Below, one piece after another: positions 47,976-57,591 of a stretch of 64,000 bases of DNA (within the stretch, counting starts at the first letter, position 1; each line of letters begins with the position of its first letter). The stretch comes from Bacteroidota bacterium (GTDB lineage Bacteria; Bacteroidota; Bacteroidia; Bacteroidales; FEN-979): contig JAPLDF010000041.1 in NCBI GenBank assembly GCA_026391835.1, forward strand, positions 1-64,000, given 5' to 3'. Below the pieces are notes generated by a model. It had not been told where the DNA came from, did not search any database, and worked only from the letters and a program-made list of their open reading frames with translations. The position numbers and the translations under genes are program-made.

Positions 47976-50123
47976 ATGATGAGAAAATTTACTTTTACAC
48001 TGCTGATGGTGTTGGTTTTCGGATCTTTATCATTCGGACAATACACCGCAATGCTGCAAACTGTTACTGCTAGCCCCAATGAGAACGTATCCGTTAACCT
48101 TACCGTTACCGGGTTCTCCAGCATTAACTCATTCCAATTCTACATTCAGGTTGACCCGGCCGTGTTGACATTTCAAAATGTCACCAATTTTCTGCCTGCT
48201 CAACAAGCCAACATGACTGTTGGAGCGTCCGGAGGAAATGTAATAACCATTGTCTGGACAAACCCAACTCCTACTTCATTTGCACCGGGCACATTGTTGA
48301 CACTAAACTTTAAATATAACGGATTAACAAGCCCAATTGCTTTTCAGCCCTCAAACTGTGAGGTTGCAAAATTGGTTGGCGTAACCCCGGTTGTGCTAAC
48401 CGGCACCTTCACCGATGGTGCAATCAGTCCTGTTACCAGTAACACTGCGCAGGCAAACATAGGTCACATCACAGCGCCCCTGGGAACTGTTGTTGTACCT
48501 GTTACTTACACTGGTTTCCCCACCAATGTTGGCTCGATTACACAAAGAATTTCCTACGATCCTACAAAACTTACATACATCAGCACTACAGGAACGGGAA
48601 ATTTAACCGGCTCAACTGCTGCTCTTTCTGCAGGAGTCGTTATCATAACCTGGACAAACCCATTGGGTAAGGACATCAATACCAGCCAGTTCAACCTGAA
48701 CTTCAGCTATACGACCCTTGCCACAACCAATGTCAATTTCAGCACCGGATGCGTGATCACCACCACAACCCCTGTAACAAATATTCCTGTAACCTATAAC
48801 AATGGCAGTGTTGCCCCTGGTGTTCCGATAACAGCTTTTGCTTCGATGCCTGCAATTACCACGGGTGTACAGGGACAAGTGGTTGACGTTCCGCTTACCT
48901 TCACAGGAATGCCAGCCGGTACCAATAATTTTGATATCAAATTGGTCTATGACAATCCACGGATGTCATTCATCGGCGTATTCAACCCATTATATCCTAT
49001 TACCACCTATGCTTCAGGTAGCAATATCAACATAGTTTATACAGGTGCCGCACCTTCCATCAACGGACAATTCCTGGTGCTGCGTTTTATGTATAATGGT
49101 GTAGGTACGGCCAACATTAATTTCGCAAACGGAACCCAGTTCTCGAATGGCAGTCCGGTCAGTGTCGGATATACAAACGGATCTGTTTCCCCAGCTCCGG
49201 CAATTGTAAATGCAAACATTGCTTTCGTAAATGCGACCAGTCCATCCTCAGTGGCAGTACCTGTTACATTTAACAACATCCCCGTAGGAACGGAAATTGG
49301 TGCAGTGACCATGAATATAGGATTTGATGCAACAAAACTCACCTATGTGAATGCCTCGAATCCTCATGGTGCTACGATTCAGCTGACTGGAAACATACTT
49401 CACATTGCATGGAGCAACACATTGCCTACCATTGTCAACGGATCAGCCTTTGTTACACTCAATTTCCTTTATTCCGCTTCAGGTAACGCTACGACACAAA
49501 TCATTTTCAAGGATGGTTGCCAGTTGGCCAATATGGCCGGTACAATTGTTCCAGCCAACTGGAATTATGGCGGAATAAACGTGAATTTACAATACACCAT
49601 CAGTGGTCACCTTGAGTACAACAGTGCACCCCTGGCAAATGGTCCTATCGCAGGCGCAACTATTTATATCAAGGACGGACCTGAACCTGTACCTCCTGCT
49701 GTTGCACCTGTTCCAAATGTAATTGCAACGACAACAACTGACGCTTCTGGTTTTTACACGGTTAATGTTCTCAACGGAACCTACTACATTTACGCTTCAA
49801 GTACAGGCGTTTGGACTGGTGTTGACCAGGGTGATGTCATTAATTTAAGACGATATATCGCCGGTTTGACCAGTACCATCGATCCACCCAATGGAGGTCC
49901 GCTGAGAGTTCGTGCTGCAGATATCAACCAGGACGGAGCTGTGGATAACGGTGATGTTATCCCGTTACGCCGCAGAATTGCTGGTCTTACACCAAATGCA
50001 AATTATCTGGCGCCAGATTGGTTATTCGAGAACCCTGCCATCATAGTTAACAACGCGAACCTTCCTGGCACCAATTTTCTTGGTATTGTTTCAGGGGATG
50101 TTAACGGAACATATCCGTACTAG
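47976..50123 (+). CDS. secreted protein with four cohesin-like modules, CnaB-like module and C-terminal dockerin-like module
   Basis: Four units ending FTDGAIS/YNNGSVAPG/YTNGSVSPA/WNYGGINV; GVDQGDVINLRRYIAGL and ADINQDGAVDNGDVIPLRRRIAGL; ends GDVNGTYPY. Confidence 0.8.
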   Translation: MMRKFTFTLLMVLVFGSLSFGQYTAMLQTVTASPNENVSVNLTVTGFSSINSFQFYIQVDPAVLTFQNVTNFLPAQQANMTVGASGGNVITIVWTNPTPTSFAPGTLLTLNFKYNGLTSPIAFQPSNCEVAKLVGVTPVVLTGTFTDGAISPVTSNTAQANIGHITAPLGTVVVPVTYTGFPTNVGSITQRISYDPTKLTYISTTGTGNLTGSTAALSAGVVIITWTNPLGKDINTSQFNLNFSYTTLATTNVNFSTGCVITTTTPVTNIPVTYNNGSVAPGVPITAFASMPAITTGVQGQVVDVPLTFTGMPAGTNNFDIKLVYDNPRMSFIGVFNPLYPITTYASGSNINIVYTGAAPSINGQFLVLRFMYNGVGTANINFANGTQFSNGSPVSVGYTNGSVSPAPAIVNANIAFVNATSPSSVAVPVTFNNIPVGTEIGAVTMNIGFDATKLTYVNASNPHGATIQLTGNILHIAWSNTLPTIVNGSAFVTLNFLYSASGNATTQIIFKDGCQLANMAGTIVPANWNYGGINVNLQYTISGHLEYNSAPLANGPIAGATIYIKDGPEPVPPAVAPVPNVIATTTTDASGFYTVNVLNGTYYIYASSTGVWTGVDQGDVINLRRYIAGLTSTIDPPNGGPLRVRAADINQDGAVDNGDVIPLRRRIAGLTPNANYLAPDWLFENPAIIVNNANLPGTNFLGIVSGDVNGTYPY

Positions 50124-50163
50124 ATAATCGACATATTATTGTAACTTTAAAATATTCAAACAT

Positions 50164-52257
50164 ATGAAAATTAACTTTATGAATTTCGTAAAAGGCCTTC
50201 TAGTGCTCTTTATTGGATTTTGCTCTCTTATAACGTTGGGCCAAGATCCACAAGCACCAACCGCTGTCAGTTCAATCACTTTAGGAACTGATCTGACTGG
50301 ACTTAATGTAGGCGATATTGTTCATATTCCTGTCATTTTAAATACAGCAACTGGACCAAATAAACCAATTGCATCAGCAATTATCTATATTGACTACAAT
50401 ACTAATGTATTATCACCACTTGGACCTGATGGAATCACCTTAGAATATGGAGGTTCAACTTACAATCCATTTTTTGGTGGCGTAGGAAATAATAGGCTTG
50501 TAATTTTATGGGAATCTCCAACTCTTGGTAATGTCAATTTAGTCAATAAGGAAATTGCAACATTGGATTTTATTTATATCGGTGGAACTACCACAGCAAT
50601 GCACCTTAGACATTCTCCAGATGCAGGTAATTTATGCTCATTTGCAGATATTAATGGAGTAGTGACTATCAGTTCTTTCACAGACAAGACTATTTCAGGG
50701 GCTGCTTCAGGAACATATGATCTACATTCAGTTGCAACAGGTGGCCCATTTGACTGGAATGATCAATTTGCCTGGACAGAAGGCAAAACCCCATCAGTTG
50801 CATCCAACATTTTTATTACTGGTGAAGAAATGCAACTTTTCATGAACACTCCCAACTACACAATAATCCCGAAATGTAATAATTTGACAATCAACCCAAT
50901 CGGCCAATTCACAATCGCATCAGGAATTTCACTAGCAGTTGCAGGAAATCTCCTTATCGAAAGTAATCCAACAGGAACCGGCTCACTCTTAAATGCAGGT
51001 ACTCTTACTGTTACCGGTACAACTTCTGCACAGCGTTATGTCACTGCGAACTGGAGCATTGGTTTCCCAAATTCATCGACGCTCTGGCATTATGTTTCTT
51101 CGCCAGTTAACGATGCAACCATTGCAACTTTTATGGGCAGCCTGTTGAACAAATGGAATGAACCAAGTAATTATTGGGATACGCTCACAAAGCCAACCAC
51201 AATTCCTCTTGTTCCCGGAATTGGATATGGACTTGCAAAACTTGCACCGAACGGGATTGTTACCTTTACAGGCTCGCATTTGAACAACAATGCATCCTAT
51301 TCACCTGCTGTAGCATACAGTGGTGCTTCCTATGGGTGGAATCTCCTCGGAAATCCTTATCCATGCGCCATTAGCTGGGCTTTAATAGGCAAGACAAATG
51401 TTAATGGTGCTGTTTATACGTGGAATGCGGCTACGGGAAACTATTTTTCCTACGCTAGTGGAGTTGGAACACTTACAGGTGGGATCATTCCTGCTGAACA
51501 AGCATTTTTCGTACAGGCCAATGCAGCTTCACCATCCGTTACGATTCCGGCTGCTGCCAGGTTGCATTCAGATATTTTACTTTACAAGAACAGCATAGAA
51601 AACCTGCTTACACTGAAAGTTAAGGGCAGCGAAGCATCCGAAGATATTGCTTTCATCCATTTCAGGCCTGAAGCCACTGCCGGATTTGACCAGGAATATG
51701 ACGCCTATAAAATGTTTGGCATGGAAGATGCGCCACAACTTTATTCAATCACCCCTTCTGAAAATCTCACAATCAACTCATTGCCTGATGTAACTTCACG
51801 TCCGACTGTTGCCATGGGATTAAAGGTTGGCCTGAGTGGCACCTATACGTTAACAGCTTCCGATCTCGGCACATTTGCTGCCGGCTCCGACATCTTCCTG
51901 GAAGATGTTCTGACAAGCAATGTTCAGAACCTGAATTCGAACCCGGTTTACACTTTTTCAGCAGCCCCCGGAGATGTTACACACAGGTTTAACATTCACT
52001 TCGCACCTGTTGGTGTATCTGACCACAAAACATCCGGAGTTAAAATTTACAGCAACGAAAGTACTGTTTATGTTAACATACCTGCAGACATGAAAGGCAA
52101 CATCGTTGTTTATAACATGCTTGGAACTGAAATCACAAGGACAACCATACAGGCCTATTCCCTGAATAAAATCAATTTGAATGTACCTACAGGAATTTAC
52201 CTTGTTAAAGTTGATGGCGATTCCAATACGAATGCCGGGAAAGTCTTTATCAAGTAA
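50164..52257 (+). CDS. secreted cohesin-like protein with T9SS CTD
   Basis: N-terminal LNVGDIVHIPVILNTATGPNKPIASAIIYIDYNTNVLSPLG; C-terminal GVKIYSNESTVYVNIPADMKGNIVVYNMLG...GIYLVKVDGDSNTNAGKVFIK. Confidence 0.75.
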   Translation: MKINFMNFVKGLLVLFIGFCSLITLGQDPQAPTAVSSITLGTDLTGLNVGDIVHIPVILNTATGPNKPIASAIIYIDYNTNVLSPLGPDGITLEYGGSTYNPFFGGVGNNRLVILWESPTLGNVNLVNKEIATLDFIYIGGTTTAMHLRHSPDAGNLCSFADINGVVTISSFTDKTISGAASGTYDLHSVATGGPFDWNDQFAWTEGKTPSVASNIFITGEEMQLFMNTPNYTIIPKCNNLTINPIGQFTIASGISLAVAGNLLIESNPTGTGSLLNAGTLTVTGTTSAQRYVTANWSIGFPNSSTLWHYVSSPVNDATIATFMGSLLNKWNEPSNYWDTLTKPTTIPLVPGIGYGLAKLAPNGIVTFTGSHLNNNASYSPAVAYSGASYGWNLLGNPYPCAISWALIGKTNVNGAVYTWNAATGNYFSYASGVGTLTGGIIPAEQAFFVQANAASPSVTIPAAARLHSDILLYKNSIENLLTLKVKGSEASEDIAFIHFRPEATAGFDQEYDAYKMFGMEDAPQLYSITPSENLTINSLPDVTSRPTVAMGLKVGLSGTYTLTASDLGTFAAGSDIFLEDVLTSNVQNLNSNPVYTFSAAPGDVTHRFNIHFAPVGVSDHKTSGVKIYSNESTVYVNIPADMKGNIVVYNMLGTEITRTTIQAYSLNKINLNVPTGIYLVKVDGDSNTNAGKVFIK

Positions 52258-52311
52258 TCTTCCGAAAAGGTCGGGTTAGTTAAAACATTAGAAAATTAAA
52301 AACACATATAT

Positions 52312-52560
52312 ATGAAAAAGATCAAATTGGTTTTTATTCTGCTAGCAATATTCGCCTTGCCATTAATTTCTTTGCCTGATCCTCCGGGCCCTCCGGGTAG
52401 TGGCGGCACTGCCGGTGGCGGTGGTGGTCAAACTCCGGTTGGTGCTCCGATTGATGGCGGCCTGGGCATCCTGCTTGCCCTTGGATTGGGTTATGGCGGT
52501 AAAAAGCTCTACAATGCCCGTAAACTCAAGCATGAGAACATTGCTGAACCTGAGAATTAG
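52312..52560 (+). CDS. small protein with PID-CTERM-like sorting signal
   Basis: Signal peptide, Pro/Gly-rich middle, then APIDGGLGILLALGLGYGGKKLYNARK (PIDGG + hydrophobic + basic). Confidence 0.75.
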   Translation: MKKIKLVFILLAIFALPLISLPDPPGPPGSGGTAGGGGGQTPVGAPIDGGLGILLALGLGYGGKKLYNARKLKHENIAEPEN

Positions 52561-52627
52561 TCAGTCGCATCAGCAGATATTGTTTCATCTTTTTACGCCA
52601 TACGTAATTAGTTTATTTTAATTACAA

Positions 52628-52668
52628 CTTATTGACCTTATTGTAGTTCTTACAATAGGGTCAATAAG
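52628..52668. terminator. perfect 18-bp inverted repeat (terminator or RNA-processing hairpin)
   Basis: CTTATTGACCTTATTGTA-GTTCT-TACAATAGGGTCAATAAG; one G.U pair, all others Watson-Crick; no U tract follows on +. Confidence 0.7.
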
Positions 52669-52719
52669 TAAATGGACATGGATTCACTAATCAATTTAAT
52701 ATTTTAATAAACAATATTT

Positions 52720-53154
52720 ATGAGAAAATTCATTCTTATCGCGGCTCTTGCTTTTTTCGGAATGTATGGTTTTTCCCAGCAACTGGCTCCAAGCCAGGTT
52801 CCTCAGAATGTCAAGGACCGGCTGCAAGCCAAGTTTCCCCAAACAATTGAAATTCCGGTGGACTGGTCAAAGGAACAGGGAAATTACAAGGCAAGCCTCA
52901 CCATCATGGATTCACCGGCATTTATGGTTCTTGACTCCCTTGGCCGCACCGTGCGGATTGAGCGGAAAATTCATGAATCATATCTTCCCAAAAAGGCCAA
53001 AGCGAAACTCTACAAACTGGATCCTAATTATACAGTTGTGAACGTGATGCAGGTTACCGACAGTAAAGAAAAGATATCATATAAGGCAGTCGTGAAAATA
53101 ACCAACAACTTTTCTTTTGATACCGAAGGAAACACAATTCCAGCTGTAAAATAA
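52720..53154 (+). CDS. secreted PepSY-like small protein
   Basis: Signal peptide; VPQNVKDRLQAKFPQTIEIPVDWSKEQGNYKASL resembles PepSY-like periplasmic proteins of Bacteroidetes. Confidence 0.6.
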   Translation: MRKFILIAALAFFGMYGFSQQLAPSQVPQNVKDRLQAKFPQTIEIPVDWSKEQGNYKASLTIMDSPAFMVLDSLGRTVRIERKIHESYLPKKAKAKLYKLDPNYTVVNVMQVTDSKEKISYKAVVKITNNFSFDTEGNTIPAVK

Positions 53155-53172
53155 GCATAAATCCCTTTTTCA

Positions 53173-54948
53173 TCAAGGGCTGATCAGGTTCCCGGTGCCC
53201 CCGTGTTTATTGAATTCACGGGCAAACCAGGCTGCCGAATCAGCCTTTTTTACGTCGTAATGGTAATAAAGAAACAGGCTGCGGTAAGCTTCGGACAGGT
53301 CAGGTTTCAGGCGTATTGCAAGTTGCCACATTGACGCAGCACGTTCTTTTTCACCCAGGTTTACATAATACAGACCCAGGTTATACGCTACTACACCGTT
53401 TGAAGGATCGTTTGCAAGAGCTTCCTCACACCGTGCTATTGCTTTCACATATGATCCCTTCTGGAAGAACTCATTGCTTGATTCAACACATAAGGTAACA
53501 AAATTCGCGTGGGCTTCAGGGCTGCCATATCCAAGTCTGAAAGCTTCCTTGAAATAAGCATAGGCCTTTTCCAAGTCCTTTTTATCCTGTAATGCAACCA
53601 TACCGAGGTGATATTTGAATTCAGGATATGATTTAATGCTGTCGGCTGTTTGCAGATACTGTTCAAACCGTAAATAGTCCTTTTGTTTAAAATAATACCG
53701 GCCCAGATAGTAGTGAAACCATGCCTTGCCAGGGGCGTATTGAATGGCAGATCCCCAATACGAAATCGCATCCCTGTACTTTTTCTGCTGTACCAGCGAA
53801 GAAACAAACAAGATCACGAGCATGCTGCCAATGATGAAATTATATGTCTTTGTTTTAAGTTCAAACCATTTATCGGGACAAATCGCCAGCAGCATGATAA
53901 GAAATCCAACATAGGGGAGGTAAGTGCGGTGGAGAAGATATTCAAAGCTGTCATTTGCAGCGACCAGCCTGACAAACATATTCGGCAAACAAAAGCCCAG
54001 AAACCAGGCAGCACCGAAAAGAATAACCGGTAGTGAATTCCGGGTTTTCATTTTTATGATAAAAACTGTCACCATGATGGCGGCCAATATTCCGCCAATG
54101 GTATATGCAATTGAAAAGACAGGCGTCACGGGAAGCATAAACGGGAAGAAAAACCTGGAAACGGCTTCCGGCACGAAAGGCAGGTTCCGAAGAAGGGAAG
54201 CGAAACCCTGCTGTCCATCGCTGCGCTGATCAATCGTAATCATCCGGAGGTAGTACCAAAAAGAGAGTACCAATATCCAGGAAAAACAAACAACAAGCAT
54301 CCTGCGGTCAATGACTCTCTCTTTTTTAACCAGAAGCCAAAGGACGAAAAGCACAGGAAAAAGAACTGCAGATTCCTTGGAGAAGATGGCCCCGGCAAAA
54401 CACAGGATATGGGCAACCAGGTATTGAACTTTATTTTCCTTTAGAAACCGCAGAAACATAACAAATGACAGCAACCCAAACAGGGTCACCAAAAGATCGC
54501 CGCGCGCAGGAATCCAGAGCACAGCGTGACCCATCATTGGGTGAACGGCGAAAACCAGTGCCCCGATCAAAGCTTTTTGCTTGCTGAAACCCATAAGTGA
54601 CAATAGCCATAAGAGGCTGACGCATGACAACAAATGATAAACCAGGTTAGCAAAATGATACATGACGGGCGACTTCCCTCCTATTGCCGCATCCAACATG
54701 AACGAAACATTCATGAGCGGACGATAGTAGGGACTCAGGCTGGCAAAGAAGGCATCGGTGCGGAAAGCCTTGCCTAAATTCGCCAGGTGGCTGAGTTTTT
54801 CATAATTGTCAAGCACCAGGATGTCATCATCAAAATAGACGAAACCCAGCCTAAGGGCGGAAATATATAAAAGAAAGGGAACAATTATGACTAGAAGAGC
54901 TGAGTATTGATATATTTTCGATTCTCCGGCAATCAGTTTTTTCTTCAA
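53173..54948 (-). CDS. TMTC/PMT-like multi-TM TPR protein (divergent)
   Basis: FVYFDDDILVLDN, YYRPLMNVSFMLD, HPMMGHAVLWIPARGDLLVTLF; TPRs. Confidence 0.75.
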   Translation of the reverse strand: MKKKLIAGESKIYQYSALLVIIVPFLLYISALRLGFVYFDDDILVLDNYEKLSHLANLGKAFRTDAFFASLSPYYRPLMNVSFMLDAAIGGKSPVMYHFANLVYHLLSCVSLLWLLSLMGFSKQKALIGALVFAVHPMMGHAVLWIPARGDLLVTLFGLLSFVMFLRFLKENKVQYLVAHILCFAGAIFSKESAVLFPVLFVLWLLVKKERVIDRRMLVVCFSWILVLSFWYYLRMITIDQRSDGQQGFASLLRNLPFVPEAVSRFFFPFMLPVTPVFSIAYTIGGILAAIMVTVFIIKMKTRNSLPVILFGAAWFLGFCLPNMFVRLVAANDSFEYLLHRTYLPYVGFLIMLLAICPDKWFELKTKTYNFIIGSMLVILFVSSLVQQKKYRDAISYWGSAIQYAPGKAWFHYYLGRYYFKQKDYLRFEQYLQTADSIKSYPEFKYHLGMVALQDKKDLEKAYAYFKEAFRLGYGSPEAHANFVTLCVESSNEFFQKGSYVKAIARCEEALANDPSNGVVAYNLGLYYVNLGEKERAASMWQLAIRLKPDLSEAYRSLFLYYHYDVKKADSAAWFAREFNKHGGTGNLISP

Positions 54949-55026
54949 CAGTGTTCTGGTTAAAATGGCAGATAAAGGTAGAAATATTTATCATTCAGGA
55001 CAAAATTTGTAAATTCGCTAATTCTA

Positions 55027-57591
55027 ATGACAATGAAAACAAATAACCGAACTTTTACCCTGTTTGCTCCTCCGGCATTATGGATGGCACTTATTGCCAT
55101 TGCAACTTTTATTGCTTACTTCCCGGCTTTAAATGGAACTTTCACCAATTGGGATGACATGGTTTATGTTGGAGGCAACCCTTACATAAAATCATTATCC
55201 GCCAAGAATCTCGTGGCAATGTTTTCCGAGAATTATATGGGGAATTACCACCCGTTGGCGATGTTGTCGCTTGCAATTGATTACCAGATAAATAAATTCG
55301 ATCCGGTTGTTTTTCATCTGACAAATATCCTCATCCACATCATAAATTCCATGTTGGTTCTGCTGGTCCTTAAACGGCTCACAGGGAAGCTCCAGCTGGC
55401 AGTTATTGCCGCATTGCTTTTCGGCGTGCATGCTCTTCATGTTGAATCTGTTGCCTGGATTTCGGAACGAAAAGATGTGCTCTACACCTGTTTTTATCTT
55501 CTATCGCTTTACAGCTATGTCAGGTATGTCCCCGGCAGGGATAAAATGTGGTTTGGATTAAGTCTCCTGTTCTTTCTCCTTTCGTGCTTGTCGAAAGGGC
55601 AGGCGGTAACCCTGGCAGTGACATTGTTTCTGGTTGATGTTTTTATGGGACGGAAATGGACGGAATTGAAAATCCTGGTCGAAAAAGTTCCTTTTCTGAT
55701 ACTGGCTTTGATTTTTGGTATTGTGGCATTTCGTGCACAGGCGGGTGCTGATGCAACCATTATGGCAAATTTCCCGATCCAGCAGCGGGTGGCTTTTGCC
55801 TCTTATGGCCTGGTCATGTATATCCTTAAACTTTTTTATCCTTTTACACTGTCAGTGTATTACCCCTATCCTATCCTGGGAAATGTAGGCGAAGTGCCCT
55901 TCATCTATTGGTTGTGCATTCTGCCTGCCCTTGCGTTCGTTGTTGCACTCATTCTTTCGTGGAAAAGATCCAAACCTCTTTTTTTCGGACTCGGGTTTTT
56001 CCTGTTGAATATTGTCCTCCTTCTGCAACTCTTACCTGTTGGCCGCGCCATCATGGCCGACCGTTATGCCTATATTCCGTCGATTGGCTACTTCTTCCTT
56101 GTTGGGTATTATCTCACCGACCGAAAATATATCAAATCGGAAAAAGCAACCTGGGGTATTGTAGCTGTTTATGCGCTCATTCTGATATTCCTGACATTTC
56201 AGCAAAGCAAGGTATGGCGTAATTCCGACACTTTATGGAGCGATTGCATTGAAAAAAACGCGCGAGTTCCGGTTGCCTGGTATAACCGCGGCAATACCCG
56301 GATGGATTCAGCCAATTATAAAGGTGCCATTGCTGACTATACAGAATGTGTCAACCTTGATGCTACATTCTGGCGGGCATACATCAACAGGGGCCATGCG
56401 CGCAGTATGGAAAAAGATTACCTCGGATCGATTGCAGATTTCGACGCAACACTCAGGTTCGATTCAACCGTTGTCAATGCCTATATAAACAGGGCAGTAT
56501 CGCGGAAGATGCTGCAGGATTATGACAATTCTTTAAAAGATTACAACATAGCCATCCGGCTTAAACCGGAGCAACTTGAACTCTATACCAGCCGGGCGAG
56601 TCTGAAGTCGGACATGAAGGATTATGATGGCGCCCTCAGTGATTTGAACCTGGCACTGAAAATAGATCCAAAGTATACCTCCGCCTACACAAACCGGGCA
56701 GCCGTGAAGAAGACAATGAAGGACCTGGCAGGAGCGCTGGCGGATTATAATACAGCCATAGAACTTGATCCCAAGAACAGCGAGTTTTATAACAACCGTG
56801 GAAACCTGAAATTCCAGCTGGATGATTCCCAGGGTGCCATTGACGATTATACCACAAGTATCCGAATTAGCCCGAAAGATTTTCTTGGGTATAAAAACCG
56901 TGGTGCTGTGAGGTTTTCGCGAAAACTCTATACAGAGGCCCTTGCAGATTTAACCGAAGCAATCGGGTTAAGTCCGAAATCAGGCGATCTTTATTATACC
57001 AGGTCACTGGTAAAAAAGGCGATGAATGACCTTGCAGGAGCTAAAGCGGACTATACGAAAGCCGCTGAACTTGACCCAAATTATGCTGCCGAAGGATTTA
57101 TGAAAAACATTGGGATTTCAGCAGGGGAAATGCCCGGACTACAGCCTGCACAAATGAATAAACAGGCCATGTTAATGGAATCTTCGGGAAGGGTGCAGGA
57201 CGCCATCGTACTTTACAAGAAGGCTCTTGGTGTAAAGCCGGATTTCCCGGAAGCATGGTATAACCTTGGCAATGCATATGGAAAAACCAGGCAATTCGGT
57301 GAAGCCATGAACTGCCTGAACAATGCCATCAGGTACAAAAGCGATTATGTGCAGGCGTTATCAAGCAGGGGGATCGCCTATGCCAGCATGGGAAAAACCG
57401 ACCTGGCGATCAGCGACCTCAGTGCAGCCATCAAAGGAGACCCCACCTATGCCATAGCCTACTTTAACAGGGCTCTGGTTTATCTCAATTCTGGTAAACG
57501 TGACCTTGCCTGTTCCGACCTCCAGAAGGCTGTCAAAATGGGATATAATGCGGCTTACCCGATTTATAAGAAAGAATGCCAGGGGAAATAG
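55027..57591 (+). CDS. TMTC/PMT-like multi-TM protein with long TPR array
   Basis: FTNWDDMVYVGGNP, GNYHPLAMLSLAIDY, VHALHVESVAWISERKDVLYTCFYLL; many TPRs (YNRGNTRMDSANYKGAIADYTECVNLD). Confidence 0.82.
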   Translation: MTMKTNNRTFTLFAPPALWMALIAIATFIAYFPALNGTFTNWDDMVYVGGNPYIKSLSAKNLVAMFSENYMGNYHPLAMLSLAIDYQINKFDPVVFHLTNILIHIINSMLVLLVLKRLTGKLQLAVIAALLFGVHALHVESVAWISERKDVLYTCFYLLSLYSYVRYVPGRDKMWFGLSLLFFLLSCLSKGQAVTLAVTLFLVDVFMGRKWTELKILVEKVPFLILALIFGIVAFRAQAGADATIMANFPIQQRVAFASYGLVMYILKLFYPFTLSVYYPYPILGNVGEVPFIYWLCILPALAFVVALILSWKRSKPLFFGLGFFLLNIVLLLQLLPVGRAIMADRYAYIPSIGYFFLVGYYLTDRKYIKSEKATWGIVAVYALILIFLTFQQSKVWRNSDTLWSDCIEKNARVPVAWYNRGNTRMDSANYKGAIADYTECVNLDATFWRAYINRGHARSMEKDYLGSIADFDATLRFDSTVVNAYINRAVSRKMLQDYDNSLKDYNIAIRLKPEQLELYTSRASLKSDMKDYDGALSDLNLALKIDPKYTSAYTNRAAVKKTMKDLAGALADYNTAIELDPKNSEFYNNRGNLKFQLDDSQGAIDDYTTSIRISPKDFLGYKNRGAVRFSRKLYTEALADLTEAIGLSPKSGDLYYTRSLVKKAMNDLAGAKADYTKAAELDPNYAAEGFMKNIGISAGEMPGLQPAQMNKQAMLMESSGRVQDAIVLYKKALGVKPDFPEAWYNLGNAYGKTRQFGEAMNCLNNAIRYKSDYVQALSSRGIAYASMGKTDLAISDLSAAIKGDPTYAIAYFNRALVYLNSGKRDLACSDLQKAVKMGYNAAYPIYKKECQGK

